Source: Sporosarcina thermotolerans
Lineage (GTDB): Bacteria; Bacillota; Bacilli; Bacillales_A; Planococcaceae
Length of the DNA: 64,000 nucleotides
NCBI RefSeq assembly: GCF_030067815.1
Contig: NZ_CP125968.1
Coordinates: 3,216,001-3,280,000 of the forward strand
Direction: 5' to 3'
Part shown: positions 10,254 through 19,709 of the stretch, piece after piece
How positions within the stretch are numbered: position 1 is the stretch's first letter
Layout of the letters: every line of letters starts with the position of its first letter
Notes under the pieces: generated by a model
Seen by the model: the letters and a program-made list of their open reading frames with translations, nothing else
What the model was told of the DNA's origin: nothing
Databases searched by the model: none
Position numbers and translations under genes: made by a program

Positions 10254-10960
10254 GATTCCTCCGGCGCCGCTAATAGCCGATAGCCCGAGCCACGAACTGT
10301 CTCAATAGTCGACTTCACACCATAATCAGTGAGTTTCTTCCGCACACGCGTCATATTCACATTCAACGTATTCTCATCGACAAAAGACTGATCATCCCAT
10401 AACTCCTCAAGAAGCGTCTCGCGCGACACCACTTTCGGCGACGCCTCCATTAGCAGTTCAAGAATGATGGCTTCTTTTTTCTGAAGCGGAATCGCCTCAT
10501 CACGTAAATGAAGTTCCATCCGTTCGATGAACAACTCAAGCGCACCTAACTTCACAGTCCGCTCCCCCTGACTCGGCGCATACTCCCCGAACGCCCTTCT
10601 CAAATGACTCCTGATCTTCGCAAGGACGATCTCGTAATGAAAAGGTTTCGTAATGAAATCATCCCCACCATTCTCAAGCGCAAACACTTGATCCATATCC
10701 CCGGATCGAGCCGAAATATAAATGATCGGGCATCGTGTATGCTGCCGCAATTGACGGCACCAATAATACCCATCATAAGAAGGCAAATTTATATCAAGCA
10801 AAATCAAATGCGGATCAAACGCCAAACACTCCGTGTCCACATTATCAAAATCCTCCACAATCGCCACATCATACTGATACTTCCGAAGCGTCTCCGCCAA
10901 TAAATGTGAGATTTTCTTATCATCTTCCACAATAAAAATACGGTGATTCGCCAATGCCAA
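10250..10960 (-). CDS. BceR-like OmpR-family response regulator
   Basis: A 236-aa regulator. The receiver domain has acidic residues at 'VEDDKK', phospho-acceptor Asp56 in 'LILLDINLP' and Lys in 'ITKPFHYE'. A C-terminal winged helix follows (about 135-230, 'TLNVNMTRVRKKL', 'TVRGSGYRL'). It is first in the regulator-kinase-ATPase-permease operon and should activate a BceAB-type transporter when the kinase senses transport flux. No obvious inverted-repeat operator was found upstream, where repeat array C begins. Confidence 0.9.
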   Translation of the reverse strand: MALANHRIFIVEDDKKISHLLAETLRKYQYDVAIVEDFDNVDTECLAFDPHLILLDINLPSYDGYYWCRQLRQHTRCPIIYISARSGDMDQVFALENGGDDFITKPFHYEIVLAKIRSHLRRAFGEYAPSQGERTVKLGALELFIERMELHLRDEAIPLQKKEAIILELLMEASPKVVSRETLLEELWDDQSFVDENTLNVNMTRVRKKLTDYGVKSTIETVRGSGYRLLAAPEES

Positions 10961-11039
10961 TTCCCCCCTTACCAGTTCCTATATTATATCGTATCATTGA
11001 AAAATTCGCTCGGCATCAGTGATCACAATCGCCCAGGGG

Positions 11040-11225
11040 CGGTTATCACCACTTGGGTGGAGTTTATCACCGCTTAGAGGAAGTTTATCACCGCTTAGGC
11101 AGACTTTATCACCACTTAGAGGAAGTTTATCACCGCTTAAGCAGGAGTTATCACCGACTCTTGGAGCGTTATCACCGACTTGGGGGAGTTTATCACCAAC
11201 TCTTGCCACTTTATCACCGAATCAC
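11040..11225. repeat. 21-bp phased array C, first block (word TTTATCACCGACT)
   Basis: About nine units of 21 bp in the gap between lplJ and the response-regulator gene. Each contains TTATCACC followed by GCTTAG, ACTTAG or GACTC and then six or seven free bases. Flanking parts alternate GAGGAA with GCAGA-type endings in the first units. Because 21 is divisible by three, all frames show pseudo-heptapeptide repeats (for example VGDK/SGDK on the minus strand), but no ribosome site or stable composition supports a protein. Confidence 0.8.
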
Positions 11226-11290
11226 TCAAATACACCCGTTTTCCACCTGAAAAGTTGCACTTCACTTAGAAACGCGCACCAATGAAAATG

Positions 11291-11418
11291 CATTACCACC
11301 GACTTTTGGGGCGTTATCACCGACTCTCGGCCTGTTATCACCGACTCTGGGGAGTTTATCACCGACTCTCCGCAGTTTATCACCGACTCTCCGCACTTTA
11401 TCACCAACTCGCCCAAAT
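11291..11418. repeat. 21-bp phased array C, second block
   Basis: Six more units with the same word (TTATCACCGACTC), separated from the first block by about 65 bp of unrelated sequence. Two neighbouring units (GTTTATCACCGACTCTCCGCA) are identical. The block ends 75 bp before the lplJ terminator. Confidence 0.8.
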
Positions 11419-11488
11419 TCCACATCCTCGAACCAACAAATCCGCCAACACCCTTTCCTCAAACCCCACATATACTAAACCAAAAGAA

Positions 11489-11512
11489 AAAAACCGGCAT
11501 GCACCGGTTTTC
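11489..11512 (-). terminator. Terminator of lplJ
   Basis: Arms AAAACCGG and CCGGTTTT surround CATGCA, with A/T tracts on both sides, immediately after the lplJ stop on the minus strand. Confidence 0.75.
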
Positions 11513-11518
11513 TTTCAA

Positions 11519-12511
11519 TCAATAAATTAAATTAATGAATTCTTCTTTCGTAATACCACCAAGGATCGTTGGAATGTCTACTCCTTCAATCGCATTGCTA
11601 ATGGATTCACGATCGTATTGGACATTTTTCAAACTTTCTTCAACAACCTGAACCTCACCTACACCGAAGAAATCCCCGTATATATTCACGTCTTGGATAT
11701 TTCCGTTTTCTACTTGAAGGCGCACATCGATGCCACCAACAGGGAAACGATGTGAATGCTGTACGTTGAATTTAGGCGATTTGCCGTAATTCCAGTTCCA
11801 GTTGCCGTAACGCTCAGCTGACAACGCATGGATATTTTCCCAATCCTGCTCGGTCAACTCCATGTATTGAATATTTTCTTCGCCCCCGAAAATCGAGTTC
11901 AAAATGTTCATTCGGAACTGTTCGATTGTCATCGGTTCTTCGATGAATTCCGAGATATTCGCGACACGGCTACGGATGGACTTGATCCCTTTTGATTCAA
12001 TCTTGTCCTTCCTGACACGCAACGCGGAAACGACCCGCTCAATTTCAGTGTTGAACATAAGAGTTCCATGGGTGAACATACGGCCATGTGTAGCAAACTG
12101 CGCGTTGCCCGAAACTTTACGCCCTTCGACAAGTATGTCATTTCGGCCTAACAATTCCGCCTTTACTCCCATATCTGCCAACGCTTTGATGACCGGCTCC
12201 GTGAACTTTTTGAAGTTACGGAAAGATTCTCCATCATCCTTCGTTATGAAACTGTAGTTGAGGTTTCCTAAATCATGGTACACAGCACCGCCCCCGGAAA
12301 GTCGGCGGACGACATGAATACCGTTTGCATCGACATACTCTGTATTGATTTCCTCGACGGTGTTTTGATTTTTCCCGATGATGATTGAAGGTCCGTTAAT
12401 ATAGAACAGCAAAAACGAATCTTTATCGACGTCCATGTTTTTCAGTACATACTCCTCGATCGCGAGGTTGATACGTGGGTCTGTTATGCCTTTATTATCA
12501 ACGAAGAACAC
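11519..12511 (-). CDS. lplJ: Lipoate--protein ligase
   Basis: Attaches free lipoate, via lipoyl-AMP, to the E2 and GcvH subunits of 2-oxoacid dehydrogenases and the glycine cleavage system. The 330-aa protein shows the family motifs 'RRLSGGGAVYHD' (69-80), 'GRNDILVEGRKVSGNAQ' with the adenylate-binding Lys132, and 'HGTLMFN', then the C-terminal accessory domain from about residue 250. Length and motifs match B. subtilis LplJ (YhfJ). It is transcribed divergently from the yhfH pair, a neighbour also found in B. subtilis. Confidence 0.92.
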   Translation of the reverse strand: MFFVDNKGITDPRINLAIEEYVLKNMDVDKDSFLLFYINGPSIIIGKNQNTVEEINTEYVDANGIHVVRRLSGGGAVYHDLGNLNYSFITKDDGESFRNFKKFTEPVIKALADMGVKAELLGRNDILVEGRKVSGNAQFATHGRMFTHGTLMFNTEIERVVSALRVRKDKIESKGIKSIRSRVANISEFIEEPMTIEQFRMNILNSIFGGEENIQYMELTEQDWENIHALSAERYGNWNWNYGKSPKFNVQHSHRFPVGGIDVRLQVENGNIQDVNIYGDFFGVGEVQVVEESLKNVQYDRESISNAIEGVDIPTILGGITKEEFINLIY

Positions 12512-12789
12512 ACTAATTGCCCCCTATGTAATTGAATTCATCTCTATTTTATACGAAATAGCAAAATAAGTCTTGACATTTGTTCGGTTGTTATAATACA
12601 CTGACAATATTAATCTTAGTTATAGAACAAGAGATGATGAATATGTTGACCGGGAGTATAGAATCATAGAATCGCCCCATTAGCCAATTGTGAAAATACC
12701 GTAGTATACTATTTTTTTATCAATACTGTTATACTACAAACACATATTATTCAAGTAGTATTAATACAGAATAGATTGGAGAGAACAAT

Positions 12790-12915
12790 ATGATCGAGAA
12801 TGTCATCGAGTTTTTCAAGAACCTACCTGCTAAATCCTGTACTACATGCGGAAAAGAAATTGAGGAACAGCACGAATGCTACAGTAATAAATGCGAAGAG
12901 TGCAATGTCATCTAA
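12790..12915 (+). CDS. yhfH: YhfH-family zinc-ribbon microprotein, copy 1
   Basis: A 41-aa protein (MIENVIEFFKNLPAKSCTTC, continuing GKEIEEQHECYSNKCEECNVI). Two CxxC pairs form a likely zinc ribbon: Cys17/Cys20 and Cys35/Cys38, with extra Cys30. GGAGAG lies 7-10 nt before the ATG. It matches the small YhfH proteins of Bacillales, whose function is, to my knowledge, unknown; in B. subtilis yhfH is close to lplJ, as here. Tandem copy 2 follows. Confidence 0.85.
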   Translation: MIENVIEFFKNLPAKSCTTCGKEIEEQHECYSNKCEECNVI

Positions 12916-12992
12916 TTTTTTTATCTAAACTGTTATATTACAAATAACTATATTCATTTAGTGTTACTACAGAATAGATCGGAGGGATTGTT

Positions 12993-13118
12993 ATGATGGA
13001 GAATGTCATTGAGTTTTTCAAAAACCTGCCACCGAAAACCTGTATTACTTGCGGAAAAGAAATAGAGGAACAGCATGAATGCTATAGCAATAAATGCGAT
13101 GAATGCAATATAATTTAG
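12993..13118 (+). CDS. yhfH: YhfH-family zinc-ribbon microprotein, copy 2
   Basis: Encodes 41 aa beginning MMENVIEFFKNLPPKTCITC, then GKEIEEQHECYSNKCDECNII. It differs from copy 1 mainly by conservative changes and keeps every cysteine, which indicates selection on both copies. The ribosome site is GGAGGG (12981-12986); the ATG at 12993 or 12996 could be used. A strong terminator follows 7 nt after the stop. Confidence 0.85.
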   Translation: MMENVIEFFKNLPPKTCITCGKEIEEQHECYSNKCDECNII

Positions 13119-13125
13119 TCAACAT

Positions 13126-13159
13126 AAAAGCAGCTGAGAACGCAAACTCAGCTGCTTTT
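13126..13159. terminator. Bidirectional terminator between yhfH copy 2 and the GDPD gene
   Basis: Perfect 13-bp stem AAAAGCAGCTGAG (13126-13138) / CTCAGCTGCTTTT (13147-13159) with an 8-nt loop and T/A tracts on both sides, positioned between convergent genes. Confidence 0.9.
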
Positions 13160-14015
13160 ATTCATCCAATAAATCCGGTTCATTCGTATGAATTCCATTT
13201 ACCCCCATCGCCTTCAAACGCAATGCCGCTTCCGCATCATCCACTGTATATGCATGGACGACAAGCCCTTCTTTATGCATTTTATTCACAAATGAAGGGG
13301 TTATCGCTTCATAACTCACTCCGACTCCGGATGCATAGGATAGCATATCCTTCAACTCCTTCTTCGGAATTTTAGCCTCCTCATCTTCATCAAAGGAAAT
13401 CAATTGCAGTAATGGAATTGCTGGATTTAGCCTATGCACTTCCTTCAGTGCCTCTTTATCAAATGAATGGATAATGGCTCTCGGATAACCATTACTGTTC
13501 TCACTAATCAATTCATATTCCTTCATCAGATCGATTATCTTCTTTTCAATTCCCACGTATTGCTCCGTATCCTTCAATTCGATGACATAATGGATATCAT
13601 CCGCCATCTCATCAAAGACTTCACTCAATATCGGAATTTCATAGGCATCCTTGTCACGACCCGTGACTGCAACTATTTCGCCCTCTTCCTCATTGGCGTC
13701 TAACTCTTTCAGTTCCCTAAGAGTATAGTCCTTTATTTTACCCATGGATTCAGTCGTGCGGTCTACTTCGTCATCATGCATGACGATAAGCTCTCCGTCT
13801 TTTGTCAAATGAACATCAAGCTCAATATAATCAGCGTCTAATTTCTCCGCAAGCTCGAATGACGGCAGTGTATTTTCCGGTTCATAAGCCGAAGCCCCAC
13901 GATGAGCGATCATAATGAACCCATCTTCAGGCATGGGATTATCCCAATCCGACCCAAGGGAGCAAGCCGACAATAAAATAAGCGCAATACATATACCGAT
14001 TATTTTCTTCATCAT
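13158..14015 (-). CDS. Glycerophosphodiester phosphodiesterase lipoprotein, paralogue 1
   Basis: Hydrolyses glycerophosphodiesters to glycerol-3-phosphate and an alcohol. It is a lipoprotein: signal helix 'IIGICIALILLSAC' with the lipobox Cys at about residue 18. The GDPD motifs follow: 'IAHRGASAYEPENT', 'YIELDVHLTKDGELIVMHD' and the C-terminal 'NGIHTNEPDLL'. It shows clear end-to-end similarity to the second paralogue at 59200-60051, which sits beside the ugp-like importer; this copy stands alone between yhfH and hemY. Length (285 aa) is normal for GlpQ-type enzymes. Metal-binding Glu and Asp residues and both catalytic His are present. Confidence 0.88.
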   Translation of the reverse strand: MMKKIIGICIALILLSACSLGSDWDNPMPEDGFIMIAHRGASAYEPENTLPSFELAEKLDADYIELDVHLTKDGELIVMHDDEVDRTTESMGKIKDYTLRELKELDANEEEGEIVAVTGRDKDAYEIPILSEVFDEMADDIHYVIELKDTEQYVGIEKKIIDLMKEYELISENSNGYPRAIIHSFDKEALKEVHRLNPAIPLLQLISFDEDEEAKIPKKELKDMLSYASGVGVSYEAITPSFVNKMHKEGLVVHAYTVDDAEAALRLKAMGVNGIHTNEPDLLDE

Positions 14016-14032
14016 ATCTCCCCCTCTAAGTC

Positions 14033-14058
14033 AAAAAGCCCGCACTAGGCGGATTTTT
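14033..14058 (-). terminator. Terminator of the hemEHY operon
   Basis: AAAAAGCCCGC (from 14033) pairs with GCGGATTTTT (to 14058) around CTAG with one mismatch, right after the hemY stop. Confidence 0.6.
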
Positions 14059-14061
14059 CTT

Positions 14062-15491
14062 TTAATTATGAAACAGCTCTTGAAGTACTTCTTCCACAGC
14101 TGCTTTTCCTTGGTTGACACAGTCCGGCAAGCCGACCCCGTCATAGGAGGCGCCCGCTAATTTGACGTTCGGAAACTCTTGTTTCAATTCAGCACGTGCC
14201 TCGTCAACACGTTGGCGATGACCGACCCTATATTGAGGACGATCTTCCTTGAATCGTGTGATGACTGAGAAATCGGGTTTGCCTTTGATCGTAAGAACTT
14301 TACCAAGGTCCTCAAGTACGATTTTCTCAATTTCACCATCCGGCAAATCGACGATCGCTTCTTCCCCGATCCGTCCGACGAAAGCACGTAGCAGAATTTT
14401 TCCTTCCGGCGTCGTTGTCGGCCATTTCCGATGGACCCATGTACATGCCGTTATGGAATAATCGTTGCTTCTTGAAACAAGGAAACCCGTGCCTTCCTTG
14501 TCCTGGACGACGGCATCTGCAGGAAATGCAAGGGCGACAGTCGCAACAGAAGTCGTCTGGATTTCCTTCAAGCCTTTAAGCAGTCCGTGAGAAGCGAATA
14601 GTTGGTGGGCAGCCATATGGCCCGTCGTTACGATGACCGCGTCTGCCAAAACGACTTCCCCGTTATTCAACTCAAGGATAGTTTGGTTCCCCTGTTTCGA
14701 AATGTTTTCGATGCGGACCCCTTTCTTCACAGTCCCCGGAAATAGTTGCTGTTCCGCAGCTTCTACGATTGATTCAAGACCATTCCGGAATGAATGGAAT
14801 GCACCCTCTTTCGAAGCCCCGTGTCCATCCTTCTGCGGCACTTGCTTCGGAGTCGTTCTCTTCATCCCAAGGATAAGGCTCCGGTGCTTCTTTTCCACTT
14901 GGTAAAATTGAGGGTAAGTCGATTGCAAACTCATATGATCGATATCCCCTGCATAGACACCGGAAAGAAGTGGTTCAATTAGGTTATCCACAATCTCCCT
15001 GCCGAAACGACGGCGGAAGAATTGACCGAGTGACTGATCTCCCTCGACTCTGGAGCGCGGTAAGAACAAATCTCCAGCTGCCCTCAGTTTTCCGGTCAAT
15101 GAAAACAGACCTGATCCTAAGAATGGACTCATCTTCGTCGGAATTCCCATGACAGAGCCTGGAGGAATCGGTTGAAGCCGGCCATTCACGAGGATATGCG
15201 CTTGCCCGGTTGCATTTCGCACTAACTCCCCGTCAATACCGAGGTCTTTGGCGAATTCCTCCATGCTTTTCTTACGAATCAGGAAGCTGTCAGGACCACG
15301 TTCAATCACAAATCCGTCGCGGCGAACCGTTTGAATTTTACCACCGAGGCGTTTGGTCGCTTCGATGAGCATTACTTCGATTGGCAAATTCTGTTCCTGT
15401 GCCGCCTTTTGCATATAAAACGCCGCAGAGAGCCCAGTGATTCCCCACCGACAATGACAACTTTTTTCTTCTGTTCATTCATGTCCATCAT
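14062..15491 (-). CDS. hemY: Coproporphyrinogen III / protoporphyrinogen oxidase HemY (CgoX), one frameshift
   Basis: FAD enzyme of heme synthesis; in Firmicutes it oxidises coproporphyrinogen III to coproporphyrin III. The dinucleotide-binding motif 'VVIVGGGITGLSAA' is restored by one extra G in the run 15443-15446; as given, the frame breaks inside it. The rest is intact: 'GFVIERGPDSFLI', 'SGVYAGDIDHMSL' and C-terminal 'KLAGASYDGVGLPDCVNQG'. About 476 aa, family-typical. The start at 15491 (or 15488) has GAGG 5-8 nt upstream. It is third in hemE-hemH-hemY, 15 nt after hemH. Confidence 0.9.
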
Positions 15492-15506
15492 CACTTCCTC
15501 ACTGTT

Positions 15507-16436
15507 TCACGCCTTCAGTTGTTCAAGAACAGCATCAGACATGGCACTAATGAATAGCGGATCTGTATTCGGCATTTCCAGACGGTAATAAGAAGCACCA
15601 ATTTCATCACAAACAACTTTACATTCGTAATCATTGTCGTATAGAACTTCCAAATGGTCCGAAACGAAGCCAACCGGCGTATAAACGAATGCTTCATATC
15701 CGTCTTTTTCATGCAATTCACGCGTCAAGTCTTGTACGTCCGGCCCTAACCAAGGCTCTCCCGTCTGTCCTTCACTTTGCCAACCGACTGCATAGTTTTT
15801 CACTTCAGCAGCTTCAGCGATCATTTTCGCCGTTTCTTCCAATTGTTCAGGATATGGATCTCCGAACTGCTTGATTTTCTCAGGCAAAGAGTGTGCTGAA
15901 ACGATCAGACATGCTTTTTCCCGTTCCGCTTCGTTCATGCTATCGAATGAACCCCGGATTTTTTCTGTCCAATACTGGATGAATTTCGGTTGTTTGTACC
16001 AGCTATCAACTGAAGTAATCGAAATACCGTATTTTTCTGCTTCTTCTTTCGCACGTTCATTGTATGATTTTACGGAGAATGTTGAGTAATGTGGTGCAAG
16101 TACGATGGAAACTACTTCTTTGATTCCATCTGCGTCCATTTTTTCAACCGCTTCTTCAATGAAAGGCGTAATATGTTTTAGTCCGACATATACGCTAAAT
16201 TCGATTTCATCTTGTGTTTTATTCAAGTGATCACAAAGCGCGTTTGCTTGGTTTTCCGTGATTTTCGCAAGTGGAGAAATTCCGCCGATTGCTTGGTAGC
16301 GGTCACGAAGGTTTTGTAGTTGTTCCGGTGCTGGTGGACGACCGCGTCGAATATGCGTGTAGTACGGTTCTATGTCTTCGTCTTTGTACGGAGTTCCGTA
16401 CGCCATGACTAAAAGCCCCATTTTCTTCCTTGTCAT
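15507..16436 (-). CDS. hemH: Coproporphyrin III ferrochelatase HemH (CpfC)
   Basis: Inserts Fe2+ into coproporphyrin III in the Gram-positive coproporphyrin-dependent heme pathway. The 309-aa product has '[11 protein letters not shown]' at the start, the catalytic His in '[11 protein letters not shown]' and the metal-binding Glu in '[16 protein letters not shown]'. Like other Firmicutes enzymes it is soluble and lacks a C-terminal membrane anchor. I moved the start to the ATG at 16436 (MTRKKMGLL) because GAGGTG lies about 6 nt upstream. It is the middle gene of hemEHY. Confidence 0.93.
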   Translation of the reverse strand: MTRKKMGLLVMAYGTPYKDEDIEPYYTHIRRGRPPAPEQLQNLRDRYQAIGGISPLAKITENQANALCDHLNKTQDEIEFSVYVGLKHITPFIEEAVEKMDADGIKEVVSIVLAPHYSTFSVKSYNERAKEEAEKYGISITSVDSWYKQPKFIQYWTEKIRGSFDSMNEAEREKACLIVSAHSLPEKIKQFGDPYPEQLEETAKMIAEAAEVKNYAVGWQSEGQTGEPWLGPDVQDLTRELHEKDGYEAFVYTPVGFVSDHLEVLYDNDYECKVVCDEIGASYYRLEMPNTDPLFISAMSDAVLEQLKA

Positions 16437-16472
16437 TAGTTGCACCTCGTTTTAATCTGATTATAGTTTTAC

Positions 16473-17509
16473 TTATTTTCGTAGTTGTGCACTGTACTCA
16501 TGTACGAATTCAGTCAATCTCTTCAAAGTTGCTGGTTGGACTTCTGGGAAAACTCCGTGGCCCAAGTTGAAGATATGGCTGCCGTGCTCTACGCCTTGTT
16601 CGACGATTACTTTTGCACGTTCTTCTATGATGTTCCAATCAGCAAGGAGCAATGAAGGATCTAAATTCCCTTGTAATGTCTTCGTCAAACCTCTTTCCCG
16701 GCTTCTTTGATGCTTAAACGCCAATCAAGACCGACGACGTCTACAGGAAGGTCATGCCACTCGTTTGCCAAATGGCTTGCACCGACTCCAAACGTGATTA
16801 GCGGTACATTTAATTCGCGCAGCTCTGAGAAGATTCGGTTCATGACAGGTTTGATGAATGTTCTATAGTCAGATACATTCAAAGCTCCGACCCATGAGTC
16901 AAATACTTGGATTGCTGCAGCTCCTGCATTAACTTGTGCCTTGATGGAAGTGATGATTGTATCACCCAATTTATTCATAAGGGCAAACCATGCTTCCGGT
17001 TCCGACACCATGAAGGATTTTGTCAGATTATAGCTTTTTGACGGGCCGCCTTCAATCATATAGCTTGCCAACGTGAATGGCGCACCAGCGAAACCGATCA
17101 ATGGTACAGTCAGTTGTTCTTTCAATATTTTAATCGTGTCGAGAACAAATGGAATATGATCTTCTGGAGACAGTTCTCCAAGATTATGAACATCTTGCAC
17201 AGAACGGATTGGATTAGAAATAACAGGGCCAACGCCCGCTTTAATTTTCACATCGACCCCGATTCCTGGCAAAGGCGTTACGATATCCTTATACAAAATT
17301 GCAGCGTCTACATTGTAGTTATCAACAGGCAGCTTTGTTACATATGCACAAAGTTCCGGCTGGTGTGTAATCTCTTCAAGGGAGTATTTTTCTTTTATTT
17401 TACGGTATTCCGGTTGTGAACGGCCAGCTTGTCTCATGTACCAAACCGGTGTATGGTCAATTTTTTCGCCTTTAGCAGCACGAAGCAGTGTATCGTTAAA
17501 TGTTGTCAT
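16473..17509 (-). CDS. hemE: Uroporphyrinogen decarboxylase, one frameshift
   Basis: Decarboxylates uroporphyrinogen III to coproporphyrinogen III. The N-terminal signature '[16 protein letters not shown]' and second signature '[17 protein letters not shown]' are present. The frame breaks at CCC 16697-16699; one added G joins 'SIKEAG' to '[15 protein letters not shown]' and restores the C-terminal '[13 protein letters not shown]' motif. Repaired length is about 346 aa, normal for HemE. An essential heme gene truncated this way would be unexpected, so a sequencing indel is more likely. The promoter should lie in the 217-bp gap shared with divergent hmoB. Confidence 0.92.
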
Positions 17510-17726
17510 AAATCGATTCCCACCTTCTTAAAGTATTAGCAAACGTTTTTCTTTATTCGCTTTCAAATATAGACGTTTCCTAGCGTAAAGTATAGTATTT
17601 GCCTCGTTTTGTCATGAATTTGTACTGCTTTCTCTGTCATTTCTGCCACCATATCGCCATTGTTTGTTTTAATTCTTCTGATAAGGGAAAATATGAGTAG
17701 TATCTATAGTAGAGGAGGATTTGGGA

Positions 17727-18248
17727 ATGAATTTGTATTTGACATCCGGAACGAAGGACTTTATGGAGAAACTTCAACAACGCTATAAAGATAAGGGAAT
17801 GATCCTCATGCACGGTGGCGGACAGTCGCTACTTTTACATGAAACAGAGGCGAAGTCATTATTCCAAACACCAAGACGTTATGAAGTCATCAGTTCAACC
17901 GGCAATCTTAAAGATGAAGGCTTTTTTGTCTGCAATAATGTCACAATCACTGATGAGGGGCGTCCTGTTTTCGAACATCGTTTCTCTTCTTTAAATGAAG
18001 AAATCGAGTCCCAACCGGGGTTCGTTGCCTTCCGCCTACTTCGCCCGATTGGTTCGGACACATATGTCATTATGACGGAATGGGAAGAGGCTTCGGACTT
18101 CGACCTTTGGAAAAACACATCGTCGTATAAGAATTCCCATCAAATGATTGATAATAAGGAGTTTGCAAATAGTACGACGCATATTTTTTCAAGCGCTCCC
18201 TATATTACTACATTTATTGCAAAGAAAGAGGATAGCGGCGAACGATAA
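17727..18248 (+). CDS. hmoB: Heme-degrading monooxygenase HmoB (YhgC)
   Basis: A 173-aa protein with a C-terminal antibiotic-biosynthesis-monooxygenase (ABM) ferredoxin-like domain: 'FEHRFSSLNEEIESQPGFVA' followed by 'VIMTEWEEASDFDLWKNTSS'. In B. subtilis HmoB (YhgC) degrades heme and frees iron, and its gene is likewise a neighbour of hemEHY. The ATG at 17727 is supported by GAGGAGG 8 nt upstream. Divergent transcription from hemE places heme synthesis and turnover side by side. A TRAP/signal-transduction annotation sometimes given to this family is less likely. Confidence 0.85.
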   Translation: MNLYLTSGTKDFMEKLQQRYKDKGMILMHGGGQSLLLHETEAKSLFQTPRRYEVISSTGNLKDEGFFVCNNVTITDEGRPVFEHRFSSLNEEIESQPGFVAFRLLRPIGSDTYVIMTEWEEASDFDLWKNTSSYKNSHQMIDNKEFANSTTHIFSSAPYITTFIAKKEDSGER

Positions 18249-18352
18249 GCATCTATCAGCAAAAGCGGAGCAGTTAGACATATTGCGGGTCCCGAAACGT
18301 ATTGTTATAATTACGAATGTATAGAAAATACGTTTTTGAGAGGGGTTATCGA

Positions 18353-19519
18353 ATGAATGGGCGATTGTTCGAAAAGCTGGACCGTAGCTTTGAAGATATG
18401 GTGATCATCCGCAGACATCTGCATATGCATCCGGAATTATCATTTCAGGAAGAGAAAACTGCACAATATATCCATGATTTCTACACCGATCTTGGGGTCG
18501 ATGTTCAAACAGGTGTTGGCGGCAACGGAGTAGTGGCTCGCATCAAAGGGGCTCGTCCAGGAAAGACGGTTGCATTGCGTGCTGATTTTGATGCATTGCC
18601 AATCCAGGATGAAAAAGATGTTCCTTATAAATCCACAGTACCAGGCGTCATGCATGCGTGCGGCCACGATGGACATACCGCTGCATTATTGCAATTGGCG
18701 AAAGCCATCCATGAAATGCAGGAAGATCTTGCAGGGGAATATGTGTTTATCCACCAACACGCAGAGGAATATGCTCCAGGTGGCGCCATTTCAATGATTG
18801 AGGACGGATGTCTCGAAGGCGTCGATGCAATCTTCGGTACCCATCTCTGGTCGGGTACTCCATTAAGAACGATTGAATACTTAACAGGACCAGTCATGGC
18901 GGCTGCCGACCGATTCGAAATAACAATCCAAGGGGCAGGTGGACACGGGGCATCTCCTCATCAGACGAAAGACGCGGTAGTTATTGGAGCGCAGCTTGTC
19001 ATAAACCTTCAGCAGCTTGTGTCGAGACGTGTCAATCCGATTGAGTCCGCTGTACTTTCCGTTGGCTCTTTCATCGCCGACAATGCCTTCAACGTAATCG
19101 CGGACTCTGCCAAACTTGGCGGTACCGTCCGTTCCTTCAACCCGGAAATTCGTGATTTGATGGAACGGGAAATGAAGCGTGTCGTAGAAGGAACTGCTAT
19201 CACCCACGACTGTGAAATCAAATTCGACTATTTCCGCGGCTACCCTGCCGTCGTGAACCATAAAGCGGAGACTGAATTCCTAAAAGAAGTTGCTGAGCAA
19301 ATCCCAGGTGTTGACGCGGTCATCGAAAGCAAGCCACATATGGGCGGAGAGGATTTCGCATATTATTTGGAAAAGGTTCCCGGAACATTCTTCTTCACAG
19401 GAGCACAACCGGCTACCCCTTACCCACACCATCATCCGAAATTCGATTTTGATGAACAAGCGATGTTACTTGCAGCGAAGACACTCGGCGCGGCCGCATT
19501 AGACTATCAAACTGTTTAA
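18353..19519 (+). CDS. M20 family amidohydrolase (YhaA-like)
   Basis: A 388-aa zinc or manganese metallohydrolase that removes acyl groups from amino acids or opens related amides. Metal ligands are visible: His/Cys in 'HACGHDGHTAAL', Glu in 'FIHQHAEEYAPGG', His in 'GTHLWSG' and His near the C-terminus in 'PHMGGEDFAYYLEKVPG'. The dimerisation domain lies at about 180-290. Start ATG 18353 has GAGAGGGG upstream. It resembles N-acyl-amino-acid hydrolases/aminoacylases; exact substrate unknown. A second M20 member is at 40334-41438. Confidence 0.88.
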   Translation: MNGRLFEKLDRSFEDMVIIRRHLHMHPELSFQEEKTAQYIHDFYTDLGVDVQTGVGGNGVVARIKGARPGKTVALRADFDALPIQDEKDVPYKSTVPGVMHACGHDGHTAALLQLAKAIHEMQEDLAGEYVFIHQHAEEYAPGGAISMIEDGCLEGVDAIFGTHLWSGTPLRTIEYLTGPVMAAADRFEITIQGAGGHGASPHQTKDAVVIGAQLVINLQQLVSRRVNPIESAVLSVGSFIADNAFNVIADSAKLGGTVRSFNPEIRDLMEREMKRVVEGTAITHDCEIKFDYFRGYPAVVNHKAETEFLKEVAEQIPGVDAVIESKPHMGGEDFAYYLEKVPGTFFFTGAQPATPYPHHHPKFDFDEQAMLLAAKTLGAAALDYQTV

Positions 19520-19544
19520 GAAAAATTGGATAATTAACATCTAC

Positions 19545-19578
19545 AAGGACACCCCAATTTGAGAAGGGTGTCCTTTTT
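19545..19578 (+). terminator. Terminator of the M20 amidohydrolase gene
   Basis: AAGGACACCC (19545-19554) pairs with GGGTGTCCTT, followed by TTT. Confidence 0.88.
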
Positions 19579-19709
19579 CACTGCGTAATTGTTAGTTTTG
19601 AATAAATAATTCAAATTATCGCACCAATTGATTGCTATTATTTTATTTATCCTATACTATAAAGTGGACGGGATAGACAGAGATTTTGACGAAAAAGGGG
19701 GAATTACCG

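Larger units (their letters stand above)
12708..13118 (+). repeat. Tandem duplication of a yhfH unit (about 203 bp)
   Basis: Two consecutive copies of promoter region, ribosome site and microprotein gene. The leader (TTTTTTTATC-AACTGTTATA-TACAAA, then AGTRTTAATACAGAATAGAT) is recognisable at 12708-12780 and 12914-12985, and the ATGs are 203 bp apart. Coding regions differ at several third positions, so the duplication is not recent. The rest of the 278-bp gap upstream (12512-12707) shows no gene. Confidence 0.85.

Noticed and set aside
10994-11530. ORFs of 65-88 aa with heptapeptide repeats (VGDK, YHRL types) on both strands
   Set aside because: They are produced by the 21-bp array C; all six frames give repeats, there is no ribosome site, and sister arrays with a 20-bp period cannot code.
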